Source: Epiperipatus broadwayi (lineage: Eukaryota > Onychophora > Udeonychophora > Euonychophora > Peripatidae). Taken from it: a DNA stretch of 64,000 nucleotides. The stretch covers positions 682,501 to 746,500 of the forward strand of contig JAQFVV010000229.1 in assembly GCA_028023455.1 (NCBI GenBank). The letters are read 5' to 3'. This document shows, one piece after another, positions 1 through 11,758 of this stretch; the first letter of the stretch is position 1; each line of letters opens with the position of its first letter. Made by a program: the position numbers and the translations under genes. The notes under the pieces were generated by a model. It ran no database searches, was not told where the DNA came from, and worked only from the letters and a program-made list of their open reading frames with translations.

Positions 1-103
1 TTATTATTTGCTTATGGATTAAATATGACATGGTCCACATTAAACAAAACAAATCTCAGTGGATCATCTTTGGTTCAGATGTTGTGGAACAGAACATATT
101 CAG
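1..103 (+). CDS. Receptor guanylyl cyclase, exon A (partial, ligand-binding domain)
   Basis: Frame 1 is open from the first base to a donor site (cag|gtaatt) at 103/104. It encodes about 34 residues including LVQMLWNRTYSG. This matches the conserved end of the ANF-receptor ligand-binding domain of membrane guanylyl cyclases, where an R/Q-M-W-N-R-[ST]-[FY]-x-G motif precedes a 'D-x-x-G-D/Y-R' strand. These receptors bind a peptide outside the cell and make cGMP inside. The exon ends one base into a Gly codon (phase 1), and exon B at 17116 completes it. The upstream part of the exon lies outside the window. Family assignment is from motif recognition, not a database search. Confidence 0.85.
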
Positions 104-3100
104 GTAATTCCCTAATTAGTAATATTAAAAACTATCAAAAAATTGTCACATGTATTTATCTAATTAACTTAATAATAATATGTTCGTCATTACCAAGAGG
201 AAGTTAGTTTTCTATAATAACGTGTTTGTTTGTTTTTCTGTTTTATGGCAATATTTTAAAGAATCTAGACAGTAGTATGCTATTAGTTGTTGCTAATTTC
301 GACTGTTGATACTGCTTATATACTTTTAACATAATTTAGTCTAAGAATTTTATTATTTAAATGCCTTCAAAAATTTTATATAAGCCCCTTATATACAAAA
401 TTTCCATGACTATTGTCACCTTAGTACATCTCATTGCCGTTTTGCATTATTTTATCAGTCTTTTTAATCCTCGTGAACTCATTTTATTTTTCCTATGTAG
501 AATATTTATTTAATCAACTATATGTGTATAAAAATATTTGCATAAAGTTTGATTTGCTCAAATCATTTAGCTATATTTTTTTCCACCATTCAATATAGCA
601 AATATTTATCCAGTTACTTGAAGTATGATTTCTTTCTCATCACAACCGTAGCTGTTTAATTTATGATTTTAATTCATTTATCTTTCGAGCTTTCTAATTC
701 TTTTAGATGAATAATATAATTTCTCATACCATACCATTTCTTTTATTATATATTACAATTATCTTATGTTTCTTTTATTTTTAATGCTTTATGTTATCTC
801 AAATTATGTTTATCTATAATGTACAATTTTGTAAGAAACAACAATTATATCAAATAACTTAATCAAATTTATAATTTGATATAAATTATTTTCTAATCAA
901 TAAATATTACTTAAACTTAATGAAATTTTTAAAAATTAAATGTTTTTATTTTGTTTTAGTTTATTAAAATCCAACTTAAAATGATGCAAACATCTTATTA
1001 ACTAGTTGTGAAGCTGGAAATCTGCAGATTTCTGTTTCACCTAGTGCCAATTATAATAGCACTAGAACCGGTTTGAATCCAAATTATATATAAATTTAAT
1101 AGTCAATAGTATATATAGAGAGAGATTTATGGATATACAAACATTTAATATGTCTGCCATTCAACTTGCACACGTGTATGTGCGTATGAAAATTTACATT
1201 TGAAAGTTATAAAATTTTGTAATTTTATTTCAATAACTTTCTAGCCAATGTATTATAACGATCGAAATGAAAGTGGAGATCGAATCTAACCGCAAAAACA
1301 ATATCTGCTCTACAAGGCGCCATCTAGGCATTTGAGCCTAGAAAAATTTATAAAGTAGGCAGATACGCGCTGTTAAGATTCCACTTTATTTAAATATTCC
1401 GATCGTTAGCCCAAGTCACTAGCTCAGCGGAGATGCAGAAATAAAAATCTATATCTTAATTTATATCTTAAATAACAATAAATAAAAGCTATTGCCAGAA
1501 ATTAACACATAAAAATTTTTATTTACGCACATATAAAATAACATTTAAATTTTGAGGAATAAGTTTAACATTTTAGATTTTTATATTAACTTTTAATTTT
1601 ACATTTAACTAAGTTTCAATGAGTTTAATATTTTATTTAGATAGTCAAGTATGAATAGACTACATAGATCTGCATTTGAAAAGAAAATATTCTTCCCTGA
1701 TTTAACCTTAGGCAACAAATTTCGCAATCAACTGGCGCCAATCCATCTGATACATTCATGTATTCAATGTAGCATGATATGACAACACAAAATACTATAT
1801 TGTCAGGAATGGACATCTGAACAGTAAGTAGAATAATAAACAAAAAACTCCATAAGAATGGACTGCGGTCTTCTGCCGACTTACAAACCCATCCATAGGC
1901 AAACAGAAGGTGTGTGGCGTATATATGCAATCCTGCCTGTAGCGGACCTCATACTACATCTACTAATTACCCAAATATATCCAATCCATTGAGCCAATTC
2001 AACCACGAAACGAATAACCTAAGATTACCCTCCCTTAATATAACTTTACAAAACTATATAGCCATTCACGCCTGACTTAAATTTAACATTTAGATACGTT
2101 CGCACAAATGCATTTTATAAAATTTGTTTTAAAATGTTGAGTACAGATCAGCTGCACAGATTCCATGGTCAAAAACATTCCAAATTAAACACAACCGATC
2201 AAAATACAAAGTCATCGATAAATGTCACTTGCATAGGGAATATACAAATCCCATTAGCATTCATCGTAAGATGCTTGCAGTGATATCGTTGACATATATT
2301 CTAATCGAATGTGAAAACCACAACATTATCAACCACTAACGAATCTATGCAATGTCTATACCCAACCTTAAATTCTCTCATTTAAAATTTAAACAACAAA
2401 TAATTTATACAATAAGAGAAAAAAAAAATGGAAATGATTTTTATCAAAACTTAACTATATAAATTTAAACAATCAATTATTAATTTGACAATCAAATAAG
2501 AGTTCATTTTAAAATTTAAATTAGCTGAATCTTTAAAAAAAAATCAATGACGAAAGTTCTTAATTACTTTTTTTGGTTGTTGTTAATTTGTAAAGTTCAT
2601 AGCTCATGGTAGAAGAGTCCAGGTTTCTGCTTTTAATTCCCGCGACGCCTCCATTGGAAGATAATGTTCTAGAGATGGCAATAGCTGGTTCAAGGTATCA
2701 CAGTCTTTTCATTTTTCCTTTTTAAATAGAGAGTGTGTTATGTGCATCCTACCACCTCTCAAACACACAATGCTGGAACTCAATATTTCTCTTTTTATAG
2801 TAAATCTCCAGATTGAATGAACAAAGACATCACTAATCCAAATTTTCGTTCGGGTCCGGGCTGAGGCTTGGTGCTTCCATTGATCAAGCTAATTTCTTTT
2901 TATTTTCTTATCTATCTTTCATCAGATCATTTTAATTATACAAGAGCCCAAAGCTAGCTTGCTTTTCAAACAATTTATAAACAATCATTTCCATTTACAG
3001 ATTACATTAATTAATACCTGTTTTTATTTTTAAATCTTGTACTTTTTTATAAAAAAAGTACGTTCAAATACTTATTTGTTTTTTTAAAAAAAAATATTTT

Positions 3101-3650
3101 TAAAGTTTGGCCTCTGTGCGAATGTATATACGTTTAACAAACATTTTAATTTTAGCGTTTAGTTTTTTACTTTTATTTGCGAACTTTTCAGTTTTTATTT
3201 TAAATTAATGTAACGTCATATTTATATATCGTTACAGTATATATATATTTGTAAATTTTATATTTTGCAAGTAATAATTTGTATAAAGATAAAATTGTCA
3301 TTTAAAAAACGAACACTAGTATTTTGGAAATTTATTGTTAATAATTTGTGTAAAAGTAAAAATGTCATTTAAGAGACAAACAATAGTATCTTCATTTCAA
3401 TAAAAATTTTATTAACAATAAATAGTGGTTACATACTAATAAAGGATAAATAAATGAATAAATTGTACAATAATATGATTATATAATGTTCTATATGTCA
3501 TCTGGCTAGATTATGTTATGAGAGCACAATGTTATACTCTTATGTGGTTAGGTATAGTGAAGAGATTCTAAGAACTTGTTTAATGGTATTAGCATTTTTA
3601 ATATAGACATGAATATTTTCTTTTATAAATGACTATTCTATAATGCTGGG
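104..3650. other. Intron A sequence, AT-rich, no supported gene
   Basis: Mostly AT-rich. Somewhat GC-richer islands at about 1260-1440 and 1680-2380 hold short hairpins (for example ctaggcatttgagcctag near 1324) but no coherent ORF. A B-box-like ggtttgaatcc lies at 1070-1080 without a convincing A box. Confidence 0.5.
2597..2645 (+). other. tRNA-like (SINE head?) pol III box pair
   Basis: tagctcatgg (2600-2609) resembles an A box and cttttaattcccgcg (2630-2645) resembles a degraded B box at tRNA-like spacing. No cloverleaf could be drawn with confidence. A short old SINE fragment is possible. Confidence 0.2.
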
Positions 3651-3687
3651 TAGGTGGGAATTGATAATCAGGAAAAGGAAAGAGCAA

Positions 3688-4320
3688 TTAAAGACCAGGT
3701 GTCAGCAAAGACTTTACTGGAGGCAAGGAGCTGGTCACGTTTCTTGATTTTTTTGAGCGTTTGATAAAACAATGATATGATTTGTGGGGGGGGGGGGTAA
3801 TTCCATGAGACTTTTGCATCTCACTATCCATATGGAATAAAGGACAAAGGTAGAAAGCCTTATTATTGAAAAAAAAACCATTATGAATGGCATTTTCAAG
3901 TGAGAAAATCATATCAGGTCTTATGTTGGAATTGATTATAATTATATCTTTCAGAGTTTTAAGTTTTGGGCACCGGTGTATAATATGGTCTATGGTTTCA
4001 TCTTCACGAGCACACAGACCACATATAGGGTCAATGCTGGTAAAACCTCTTTGGTGATAAAGAAACCAATTCGTGGGTAGCGCATTAAGATTTATTTTAA
4101 TGATGAAGTCAAGGAATTTGGGTTCCAGACTCCATCTTTTGAAGTGTGTAATGAGTCTTTGATTGGTTACTTTTAGGCTGGTTTTAATGGGTTGTTGATT
4201 ATAGTTGATTATATTGTATGCTTCCCATAAGGTGATTTTTTGGTTAAGGTTAAAGGGTATTATCGGGTTATAAAGTTGTAGTTGTTGTATTAGGGATGCT
4301 ATATGGTTTGTCTAAAAGTA
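3688..4320 (-). mobile_element. LINE 3'-end fossil with C-terminal zinc motif
   Basis: The minus strand is open over most of this stretch and reads ITLWEAYNIINYNQQPIK, LEPKFLDFIIKINLNALPTN, DPICGLCAREDETIDHIIHR and CPKLKTL. The C-x2-C-x-n-H-x4-C pattern after 'LPT' is the zf-RVT-type C-terminal motif seen in many LINE reverse transcriptases. Further upstream (4330-4560) the frame dissolves. A G12 run at 3786-3797 sits inside the tail. Confidence 0.6.
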
Positions 4321-4559
4321 AACTGATATTTAAGAGTGAAACAATGCAGTTGATCGGTCTTAAAATATTGTGGGTCATTGTGTCATTCTAAAAGATGCAC
4401 GAAGATTATAGGTGCCAGAGGTTCTTTAATTATTTTGTTTAACCATTGTTCTGGCCTTTTTCATTCCCATATATAGAAATGGAGATCAACTTCAAATCTC
4501 AACCAAGTGTCTGAGTTTGAGGCAGTGGCCAGCATTCTTTAAATATTTGCTTATGTATA

Positions 4560-7250
4560 AATAGCTAAATTTTATATTTTTCTGGGTTTTTTTTTTTTTT
4601 GCTCTGTTCTGATATCATATCCTTCACGCAAGTTTGCATTGTGAAGCAAATCATGATGGAGTAAAGAAAATTGTCCACTTCCCCATACCTCTGGGAAGCT
4701 TATTTAGCTCATTATGCTGTCATCTGGAACACCTTGATCAAACATATGTGGACTGTTCAGTGATATGTGTGCCTGAAAGCGACTCTTGAATTTCTACCAA
4801 TGCCCATTTCGAGCCCAAGCCAGCCTACGATCATGAACAACCGATTACCTACATTGTCGTGTCCTCAAGCCCAAAGTAACATTTATATTGCTGTCAGCTA
4901 ATAACCTCTTAATTAATAAATTATTCTAATCCTAAATTATACTGTACGCCTTTTTTTTTACTTAATTTTTAAAAGATGTTATATAAATGTTAATAATGTC
5001 TGTGAAACTCATTCTAATGCTATATAAATTCTTATGTTTTGGTGCAGCAATTTAGAATTACTTTGACTTTTTTATTTTATTATTCTAATTCATTTTGATA
5101 TGCCAAGAAGGTATACAATCTAGCGAGTGAATTTAAATCCACCACCAATAGTTTTCTCCTATTAAACTAAGGACATGTAAATTTCCTTTAAAGTTCATTG
5201 TTATAAACTCGCTCAGTTTTATACCAATTATTTTTCAATGACTTTATTCTTTAAATGACCAGAAGGTCTTGATGATATTTATGTTAATTTTTATCCATAA
5301 CTGCAAAAATTAACCCTCATCTAATCATTAAAATTGTTTATCATTTTAACTAAGTGGATTTAATATGTAATCTATAATTTTATTTTGTAAGTAATATCAG
5401 TTATCTGTGCAATGATTGCTCATAGAAATGAGGAAAGATATTTCTGAGGTGTGGGAGAGAACAATTTATTCCCTTTTAGTTTTAACTTTGCCCCCTTATG
5501 TGCATTTTATTAATCATAAGTTAACTGCCTGGGATAGTTTGTGTTTAAACATTCCATTATGCAGGAGAGCATTGTGTAAGAATCAGATGTTTGTTAAGTT
5601 ACTGTGGTCATTAGTGACATGAACTATTTATATGTTTTAGGCATTGTAGGTATATCATTGCAATCATTATTTATAATTTTCTTGCTTTGTCATGTATTTT
5701 GGGATCTTTGGAATGACCAATCCCACTCTTCATTATGAATAAGTGTATGGGAAACATACGGATGAACCAAACCAACATGCAATGTGTACCACTGTTCTTC
5801 AGAGATATAACCTTGGTCATTGTGCAGGCATACTCCTTTCATGCACATACGACAAAGCCACTCAAGAGCGTCTTAGGTGAATGCCTCTCTGTATGCGATT
5901 GCAAGCGATAATGTGATACCGCCTTTGTTATTTATTATTGAGTTGTATATCCACCTGCAATGCTTTTTGCCAGTCATAATTACATGTCATTTGCCATCCA
6001 TTTGATTTAATTTTCTAAGTCAGGTTATGAATTACAGCTTCTTTTAAGCTGAGTTATTTTACGCCCACACATCTGAGTGATCTCCCAAATATTTCACACT
6101 TTTCAAATCACACATCATGAACTCTTATTGGTATATATATATATATAATGACTAATAAAACTCATTAGTGTGAATCTATAATATATTAATGAGGGTTAAG
6201 CTACAAGGTATTATTGATTACCTAATTAATTTATTTGGTCCTTGGCATATTAACCGCACCACTATATATGAGCAACCACACAAACTACTCTTGTTTTATA
6301 TATGTAGTAATTACACTAACTAACTTTATGTAATAACACCAAGATATTATGTATTTATGTAAATTCAATGATTTATTGACTTCATCCATAAAGTGTGTGA
6401 TTGCAAATTAAACCATAATCAAATTTCTAATTCCCATTTTACAGACATTCTATACAGCTATTTTGTTTATTACTGTATTTAATTATTTAATAAAATTTAT
6501 ATTATATCATTTTCTGTATTCTCGCATTTGTCATTCATTGCCCGAATCTCTAGTATTAACTATTTGATTAAGATAAGTTATTTCAAATTGAATGAAAGAT
6601 TTTATTAATATTATTAATTAAATTCCCTTTACTTAACATTGCCTTGAACAATATTATGGATCTGATTATTGATATATTAAGCAATAGTCTGCACCGCTCT
6701 TTAAGTATTATATTTTGTAATAATCGTTAACTAATTATTTGAATATTTATCGATTTCCCAGTCTCTTTGCTCACCCTGATTTCATTGCTGGGTCTGGAGT
6801 AAGTGAAAACTTGCTAGTATCCTCAAAAGGGTTGTCCCTATAATCAGAGAGTCTGGAACACAGGCAAATGGGTTAGCATTTAGTACTGTTCCAGACCTGT
6901 GTATCTCGCACATGCTAGATTGCTATAGTTTGTTTGGATTCTAGGTCTTGTTGAATCAACACATGATTTTGACCGGTACAATTGAAAATGGCAAATGAAT
7001 AAAATATTACGAACTTGCAATATTAAAAATAAAATAAAAGTTATTACTAATTATAACTACAATTATTCCTCAAAAGAATAAAACTCAGGAATTAATAACT
7101 ATAGATAACTACATTATCATTAACGGAAACCATTAAGACTCAATGCTATGCATGAAAAAAATCAGATTTACAATGAAATGAATGACTGAAAAGTTATGGG
7201 TTGGAGTAGTTTGAAATCTGTCCATTAAAGTATAAAGCAGATTACTGATT
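4560..7250. other. Intron A sequence, no supported gene
   Basis: Moderate-GC fragments at about 4610-4880 and 5690-5940 look like pieces of old repeats but match nothing I recognise. A 68-codon frame at 5416-5622 shows no domain. A small hairpin around gtctggaacac/gttccagac lies near 6850-6900. Confidence 0.5.
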
Positions 7251-7251
7251 G

Positions 7252-7294
<43 letters not shown>

Positions 7295-7300
7295 AGATAG

Positions 7301-7357
7301 TAATCTGGATCAGCTGATGATTGCTGATTTAGCATGAAATACTTATATTGGTGATTA
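7301..7357 (+). ncRNA. Type I hammerhead ribozyme candidate, family 2 unit 1
   Basis: Read 5' to 3': TAATC-TGG-ATCAG (7301-7313), CTGATGA (7314-7320), helix II T-TGCT-[GATTT]-AGCA-T (7321-7335), GAA (7336-7338), helix III ATACTTAT as a 3-bp stem with CT loop (7339-7346), cleavage base A7347, TTGGT-GATTA (7348-7357). Helix I forms 5+5 pairs (two G-U) with TGG bulged. The base of helix II is a U-U mismatch. Confidence 0.65.
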
Positions 7358-7448
7358 TTTATCTTTTCAACATGTGTATGATCAGGTGGGTCAGCAATAG
7401 AATATGGCATGGAGAGCTGAGAGTCGTGTGAAAGTCTGAATTTGAATC

Positions 7449-7501
7449 CCTCAGCTGATGATTGCTGATTTAGCATGAAATAATACTTATATTGGTGATT
7501 A
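7449..7501 (+). ncRNA. Hammerhead ribozyme candidate, family 2 unit 2 (helix I shortened)
   Basis: The core CTGATGA (7455-7461), helix II, GAA, and TTGGTGATTA are present. The distal helix I strand TAATCTGG is replaced by the unit junction, and helix III is three bases longer. Weaker than unit 1. Confidence 0.45.
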
Positions 7502-7918
7502 TTTATCTTTTCAACTTGTGTATGATCAGGTGGGTCAGCAATAGAATATGGCATGGAGAGCTGAGAGTCATGTGAAAGTCTGAATTTGAATCCCTTATAT
7601 ATTACATTATATATGTGCAGGTGTGTGTAAGCCTGTACAGTGTATTAATTTGCAATAAATAAAGTAAAAAATAAGTTATTTCTTTGTTTAATTCCAGGAA
7701 TATTTCTCCTCATGGAAATGAATCATCAAAGAAAGGAAAAGTTTTTGATAAAAATAAATCATTGACAACCAACATACAAAAAATGTCTTACTAATATAAA
7801 ATAAATTAATTAATTAAACAGAGCAAAACTCTCCATACAGTATTGCCACCTGTGCTAAACAGGGTAATCAATGGATGCCAGAAGGCTTGTGCATAAAATC
7901 CCTATCTAATGCCTACTC

Positions 7919-7977
7919 ATCCAATATCCCCAGACTAGTTTCTGGCTTGTGGCCTTCGTCAGTGAGGAGCTTTGGAT
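7919..7977 (-). ncRNA. Type I hammerhead ribozyme candidate, family 1 arm 1
   Basis: This is the inverted counterpart of the motif at 8357-8415 and nearly identical to it. CTGACGA, a GGC/GCC helix II with CACAA loop, GAAA, palindromic ACTAGT helix III and a C at the cleavage site are all present. Helix I pairs in two 6-bp segments. Confidence 0.65.
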
Positions 7978-8356
7978 CTGAGAGCACTGCATCTAGATCT
8001 TAGGATCTAATGCAACCCTCTAGCACAGGTGGCAATACTGTATGGAGAGTTTTGCTCTGTTTATCAACAATTAATGTGCTAGTATAGGAAATGTGATCAT
8101 GTGATGTTTAATGGTTTAACACCAATCCTGCCTAATAGGATAGTGGTGGCTATGGTTGTAAAAGAGCCAAAGACACCAAAATATATGGGTGCTGAACTGA
8201 GTTCAGACCCATATGACTATATAAGCTATTGAGCTTAGATTGAAAATATTTTTTGTGTTTTCAATTTCATTCTCATAGTTTTGTAGTTAAGTAGAGATAA
8301 AAGGTGGTTGCTAGAGGGTTGCATTAGATCCTAAGATCTAGGTGCAGTGCTCTCAG

Positions 8357-8415
8357 ATCCAAAGCTCCTCACTGACGAAGGCCACAAGCCAGAAACTAGT
8401 CTGGGGATATTGGAT
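8357..8415 (+). ncRNA. Type I hammerhead ribozyme candidate, family 1 arm 2
   Basis: Read 5' to 3': helix I strand ATCCAA-AGC-TCCTCA (8357-8371), core CTGACGA (8372-8378), helix II A-GGC-[CACAA]-GCC-A (8379-8391), core GAA (8392-8394), helix III ACTAGT (8395-8400), cleavage base C8401, helix I strand TGGGGA-TA-TTGGAT (8402-8415). Helix I forms 6+6 pairs around an internal loop. ACTAGT can close as two pairs or as a six-pair dimer. The one departure from consensus is an A-A mismatch at the base of helix II (10.1/11.1). Confidence 0.7.
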
Positions 8416-8633
8416 GAGTAGGCATTAGATAGGGATTTTATGCACAAGCCTTCTGGCATCCATTGATTACTCTGTTTAGCACAGGTGGCAATACTGTATG
8501 GAGAGTTTTGCTCTGTTTATCAACAATTAATGTGCTAGTATAGGAAATGTGATCATGTGATGCTTAATGGTTTAAATTAATTAATTCTAAGAAATAATAC
8601 TCCTTTATGTTGTTTATCTTATAATCAATGAAA

Positions 8634-9327
8634 TATAATATAAATCTTTATTATATAATAATAACAACTTATAAATACATCAACAGAAAAATTATATATA
8701 TATAAAAGCCTTTTTTGGTAATTCTAATTTTTTTACCCTTGTCAATATTATACCTCGTACTAATACTGACACGTATTTTACGTATATAGCGACATCTACC
8801 GACGTTTCCTATAATTCATTATTTTTATCATTTTATTTATTTCCCCTTATATTATTTTCCATTCTTTATCCATTACCCAATCATTCATTAAATCAATTGA
8901 CTTTTTGTAAATGTTTATACATGTATCTACCGACATTTTCTATAATTCATTATTTTTATCATTTTATTTATTTCCCCTTATATTACTTTCCATTCTTTAT
9001 CTATTACCCAATCATTCATTAAATCAATTGACTTTACATGTATGAACATTTACAAAAAGTCAATTGACTTAATGAATGATTGGGTAATGGATAAAGAATG
9101 GAAAGTAATATAAGGGGAAATAAATAAAATGATAAAAATAATGAATTATAGGAAATGTCTGTAGATGTTGCTATATACGTAATATATGTGTCAGTATTAG
9201 TATGAGGTATCATATTGACAAGGGTAAAAAATTTAGAATTACCGAAAAAGGCTTTTATATATATATAATTTTTTCTGTTGATGTATTTACAAGTTGTTAT
9301 TATTATATAATAAAGATTTATATTATA
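8634..9327. repeat. 690-bp palindrome (fold-back/MITE-like) with an internal duplication
   Basis: The left arm (8634 to about 8932) is almost perfectly complementary to the right arm (about 9032-9327) over nearly 300 bp. The spacer repeats about 100 bp of the arm (the block from ctaccgac to caattgac at about 8927-9032). No ORF of note. It starts about 60 bp after the family 1 element. Confidence 0.85.
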
Positions 9328-9637
9328 ATTCATTTAGAATAAAATTAAGTATAATAAAAATGTTAAGATTTTTAGTGTACTATTGGGTTTTATAAATTAT
9401 GAAAATAATCTCTTTTTTTTTAATCCAACAACATATTTTCTTTAAAATCCTTGAAGAAATTAAATTAGATTAGAAAATGTATTAGTACCAGAACAATATT
9501 GTATGTCTTTCTCTTAGCTTAGTCATATATTTCTAAGAGTTTTTTCCCACTCTACTATAGAATCATATATGGTCAGCCTGAGTAATCATCTGGATATCAA
9601 ATAGTATAGAGCTAAAATATCATTGTGTTCAGACTAG

Positions 9638-10321
9638 TGTGATGTACTTGATTTAATGTTACTTACAAGAAACAACCAAATACACCTAATTCAAGTAACT
9701 ATTACTCTCTTGCATAAAATTAAGATATCCCACTTAACAGATACAAGATTTTATTAGTATGAAAAATAACAATCATTTATAAACAGAATTATCATTAGTT
9801 CTACTAGCACCTGTAAGGCTTACAAAAATAATAATAAGACAGGTATAGTCTATATAATTACCCTAGGTTGGTCTTTGGTACCTTCAGACCCGAATATCTG
9901 GTTCTTCTCCCATCGTTGGTCCTGTTCTGAATTCGCGCTACACTTAAGTCTCTCAGAAAATCAGGACTGACACTAACTTGACTTTTTTCTGCTAGATTAT
10001 ATCCACTTTTAGTTCTATTGTTTATTCCTTATCAATTTTAATCACAAAAGTATTCTGGGATTATTTCTGAACTAATTAATTAAATTGTTCTTTACATTTT
10101 TAATCCTTCATTTAATTAATTATTTATTCGGATCTTCCATCTTGTTTTACACCTTGCTTTTTATAAAATATATATATGAAAAACCATTAGTAATTTCTAA
10201 TTTTCATTTTTATTAAATCGACTTGTTTACTTTTGCATGTAATTATTTAACACTTTTAACTTCTGGAGTACACAGTTTCAAACATATTTTTTATTAATAT
10301 TAATCGTACTACAACATAACA
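9638..10321 (-). repeat. 3' LTR of the Ty3/gypsy element
   Basis: This 684-bp copy of the LTR is about 97% identical to 14265-14950 by eye, with one 2-bp indel near the distal end. It abuts the target duplication actag at 9633-9637. Confidence 0.93.
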
Positions 10322-10335
10322 ATTCCTCCCCCACT
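10322..10335 (-). promoter_or_regulatory. Polypurine tract of the Ty3/gypsy element
   Basis: The minus strand reads AGTGGGGGAGGAAT immediately before the 3' LTR. This is a typical plus-strand primer position and composition. Confidence 0.75.
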
Positions 10336-10843
10336 CCAGAAGTTACGGTTTATCTGTCTTATACATATTCTTTTAGGTACAAAGGTCTTCTTTTGCATTG
10401 TATTGGTCTAGGTGATTTCCTCTTTTCAATCTGTATTTTATCCTCTTCTACCGCATCTTCTTCGATGTCGGTCAGTATCATCTGTTTATCTGAATTCTTT
10501 TCATTTGCATGTTGGAACTGCTGGAACATATCTAGTTGTATGTCATCTTCACTTTTATGAATATGATTTTTGTGACGCTTATATATGTTTCCATTTTCAC
10601 CTTTAATATTATAAATTTGCTTTGATCACGCCCGTTCAATTTTTCCATTAACCCATTGTTTACGTAGTATATCTCTGAATATTACCATGTCTCCAATGTT
10701 AAAGTTTTTCACTGGGTCTTGGTTATATTTATATATTTGTGTATCAGGTCACAAAAAATCTAAATTAGTTTGTATTTTCTGACCGAATAACATTTCAGTT
10801 GGTGATTTTCCAGTCATTGTTTATGGAGTTATATGTTGATACA
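10336..10843 (-). pseudogene. C-terminal tail of integrase (GPY/F-like) of the Ty3/gypsy element
   Basis: After the frameshift the minus strand reads GKSPTEMLFGQKIQTNLD, then FNIGDMVIFRD, QWVNGKIER and NIKGENGNIYKRHKNHI. This is the usual 'TP-x-E-L-x-x-G-R' and 'G-D-x-V-x-x-R-D...W-x-x-G' layout after a Ty3/gypsy integrase core. At least two stops interrupt it. The coding region ends at the polypurine tract. Confidence 0.7.
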
Positions 10844-11695
10844 TCATGAATTCCTGTAAGACATTTTCATATCCGTATTTTTATTTTTTCTTAAATATTT
10901 CTTCACTTGCCCTACTGCATTTTCCATCAAACCATTTGATTCAGGGTGATAAGGGGGTGTAAATACATGTTTGATGTCCCATTTTCCAAATTGTATCTTT
11001 AATTCTTCACTCGCAAATCCAGTTCCGTTGTCAGTGACGGTTACTTGTGGAAATCCATGTATATAAAATATGTCAAACATTTTATTGTTTCATTTTTCGT
11101 TTACACTAGTATTTTTAACTTCATGACATTCTATCCATTTAGAGAAAGCATCGATTAAAATTAAATAATTTCTTCCTTCTATTGGATCCGCATGGTCTAT
11201 ATGAAGTCCTTGCCACGGATATATTGGTTTATGCCAAGAAGAATATTGTTTATTCAGCAGAGCTATTTCAGACTTACACTTATCACATTTTTTAATATAC
11301 TTTTCAATATCATTACTTATCTGTGGCCACCAAACATAACTTCGAGCTAGAGCTTTAGCTCGCACGATGCCTGGGTGTCCCTGATGCAAAAGTTCTAGAA
11401 CTTTCATTCTCTCTATAGGAGATATAACTACTCTGTCTCCCATATTAATACACCATTTACAGACCGACAATTGTTCTCTATTGACCCAAAACCTCATTGC
11501 TAAATTTTCAGCTTTTTTATTAGGCCAAACTTTACTTATTGATTTCCTAAGTAACACATACCCATCATTTTCATTTGTCCATGTCTGAACTACTTTACTA
11601 TTTATGACTTGTGATTTCATATTGTCAATGTGATTAAGTTCCACATCAGTTTCATAGTTGTCATTATTTCCAGGCACTCTAGATAGAGCGTCCAC
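10844..11695 (-). pseudogene. Integrase of the Ty3/gypsy element, in-frame stop
   Basis: The zinc-binding HHCC region reads HQGHPGIVRAK... then CDKC. The DDE core follows with GLHIDHADP (first Asp), VTDNGTGFASEEL (second Asp) and HPESNGLMENAV (Glu). An in-frame TGA near 11086 splits the domain, with the same frame open on both sides. A frameshift near 10860 separates it from the C-terminal tail. Confidence 0.88.
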
Positions 11696-11758
11696 ATGAG
11701 AAATTATCTTTCCTTTTTGATATTTTAGATTAAAATTGTAAGCAGTAATTGTATTAGC

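Larger units (their letters stand above)
7292..7596 (+). repeat. Head-to-tail dimer of a 141-bp hammerhead repeat (retrozyme-like, family 2)
   Basis: Two nearly identical units follow each other: the CTGATGA core starts at 7314 and again at 7455, a period of 141 bp. Each unit contains one hammerhead-like motif and ends near gtgaaagtctgaatttgaatccct. A tandem array of short ORF-less units with one ribozyme per unit is the layout of small metazoan retrozymes. Related single units lie at about 25430-25590 and 29385-29550. Confidence 0.7.
7816..8573 (+). mobile_element. Hammerhead-carrying fold-back element, family 1 copy 1
   Basis: Two inverted arms (about 7840-8045 and 8300-8500) flank a spacer. 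Each arm contains a hammerhead-like motif. A segment of about 95 bp ending in gtgatcatgtgatg(t/c)ttaatggttt occurs twice in direct orientation (8023-8115 and 8478-8573), like a pseudo-LTR. The 13-bp sequence aaattaattaatt occurs at 7803-7815 and 8574-8586 and fits a target-site duplication. No ORF is present, so the element is non-autonomous. A closely related copy is at 53127-53736. Confidence 0.75.

Noticed and set aside
1070-1080. B-box-like ggtttgaatcc suggesting a tRNA or SINE
   Set aside because: No A box at proper spacing and no cloverleaf could be drawn.
7225-7554. 109-codon minus-strand frame with repeated SIADPPDHT text
   Set aside because: It is the antisense of the tandem family 2 repeat and the TG tract; repetition comes from the DNA dimer.
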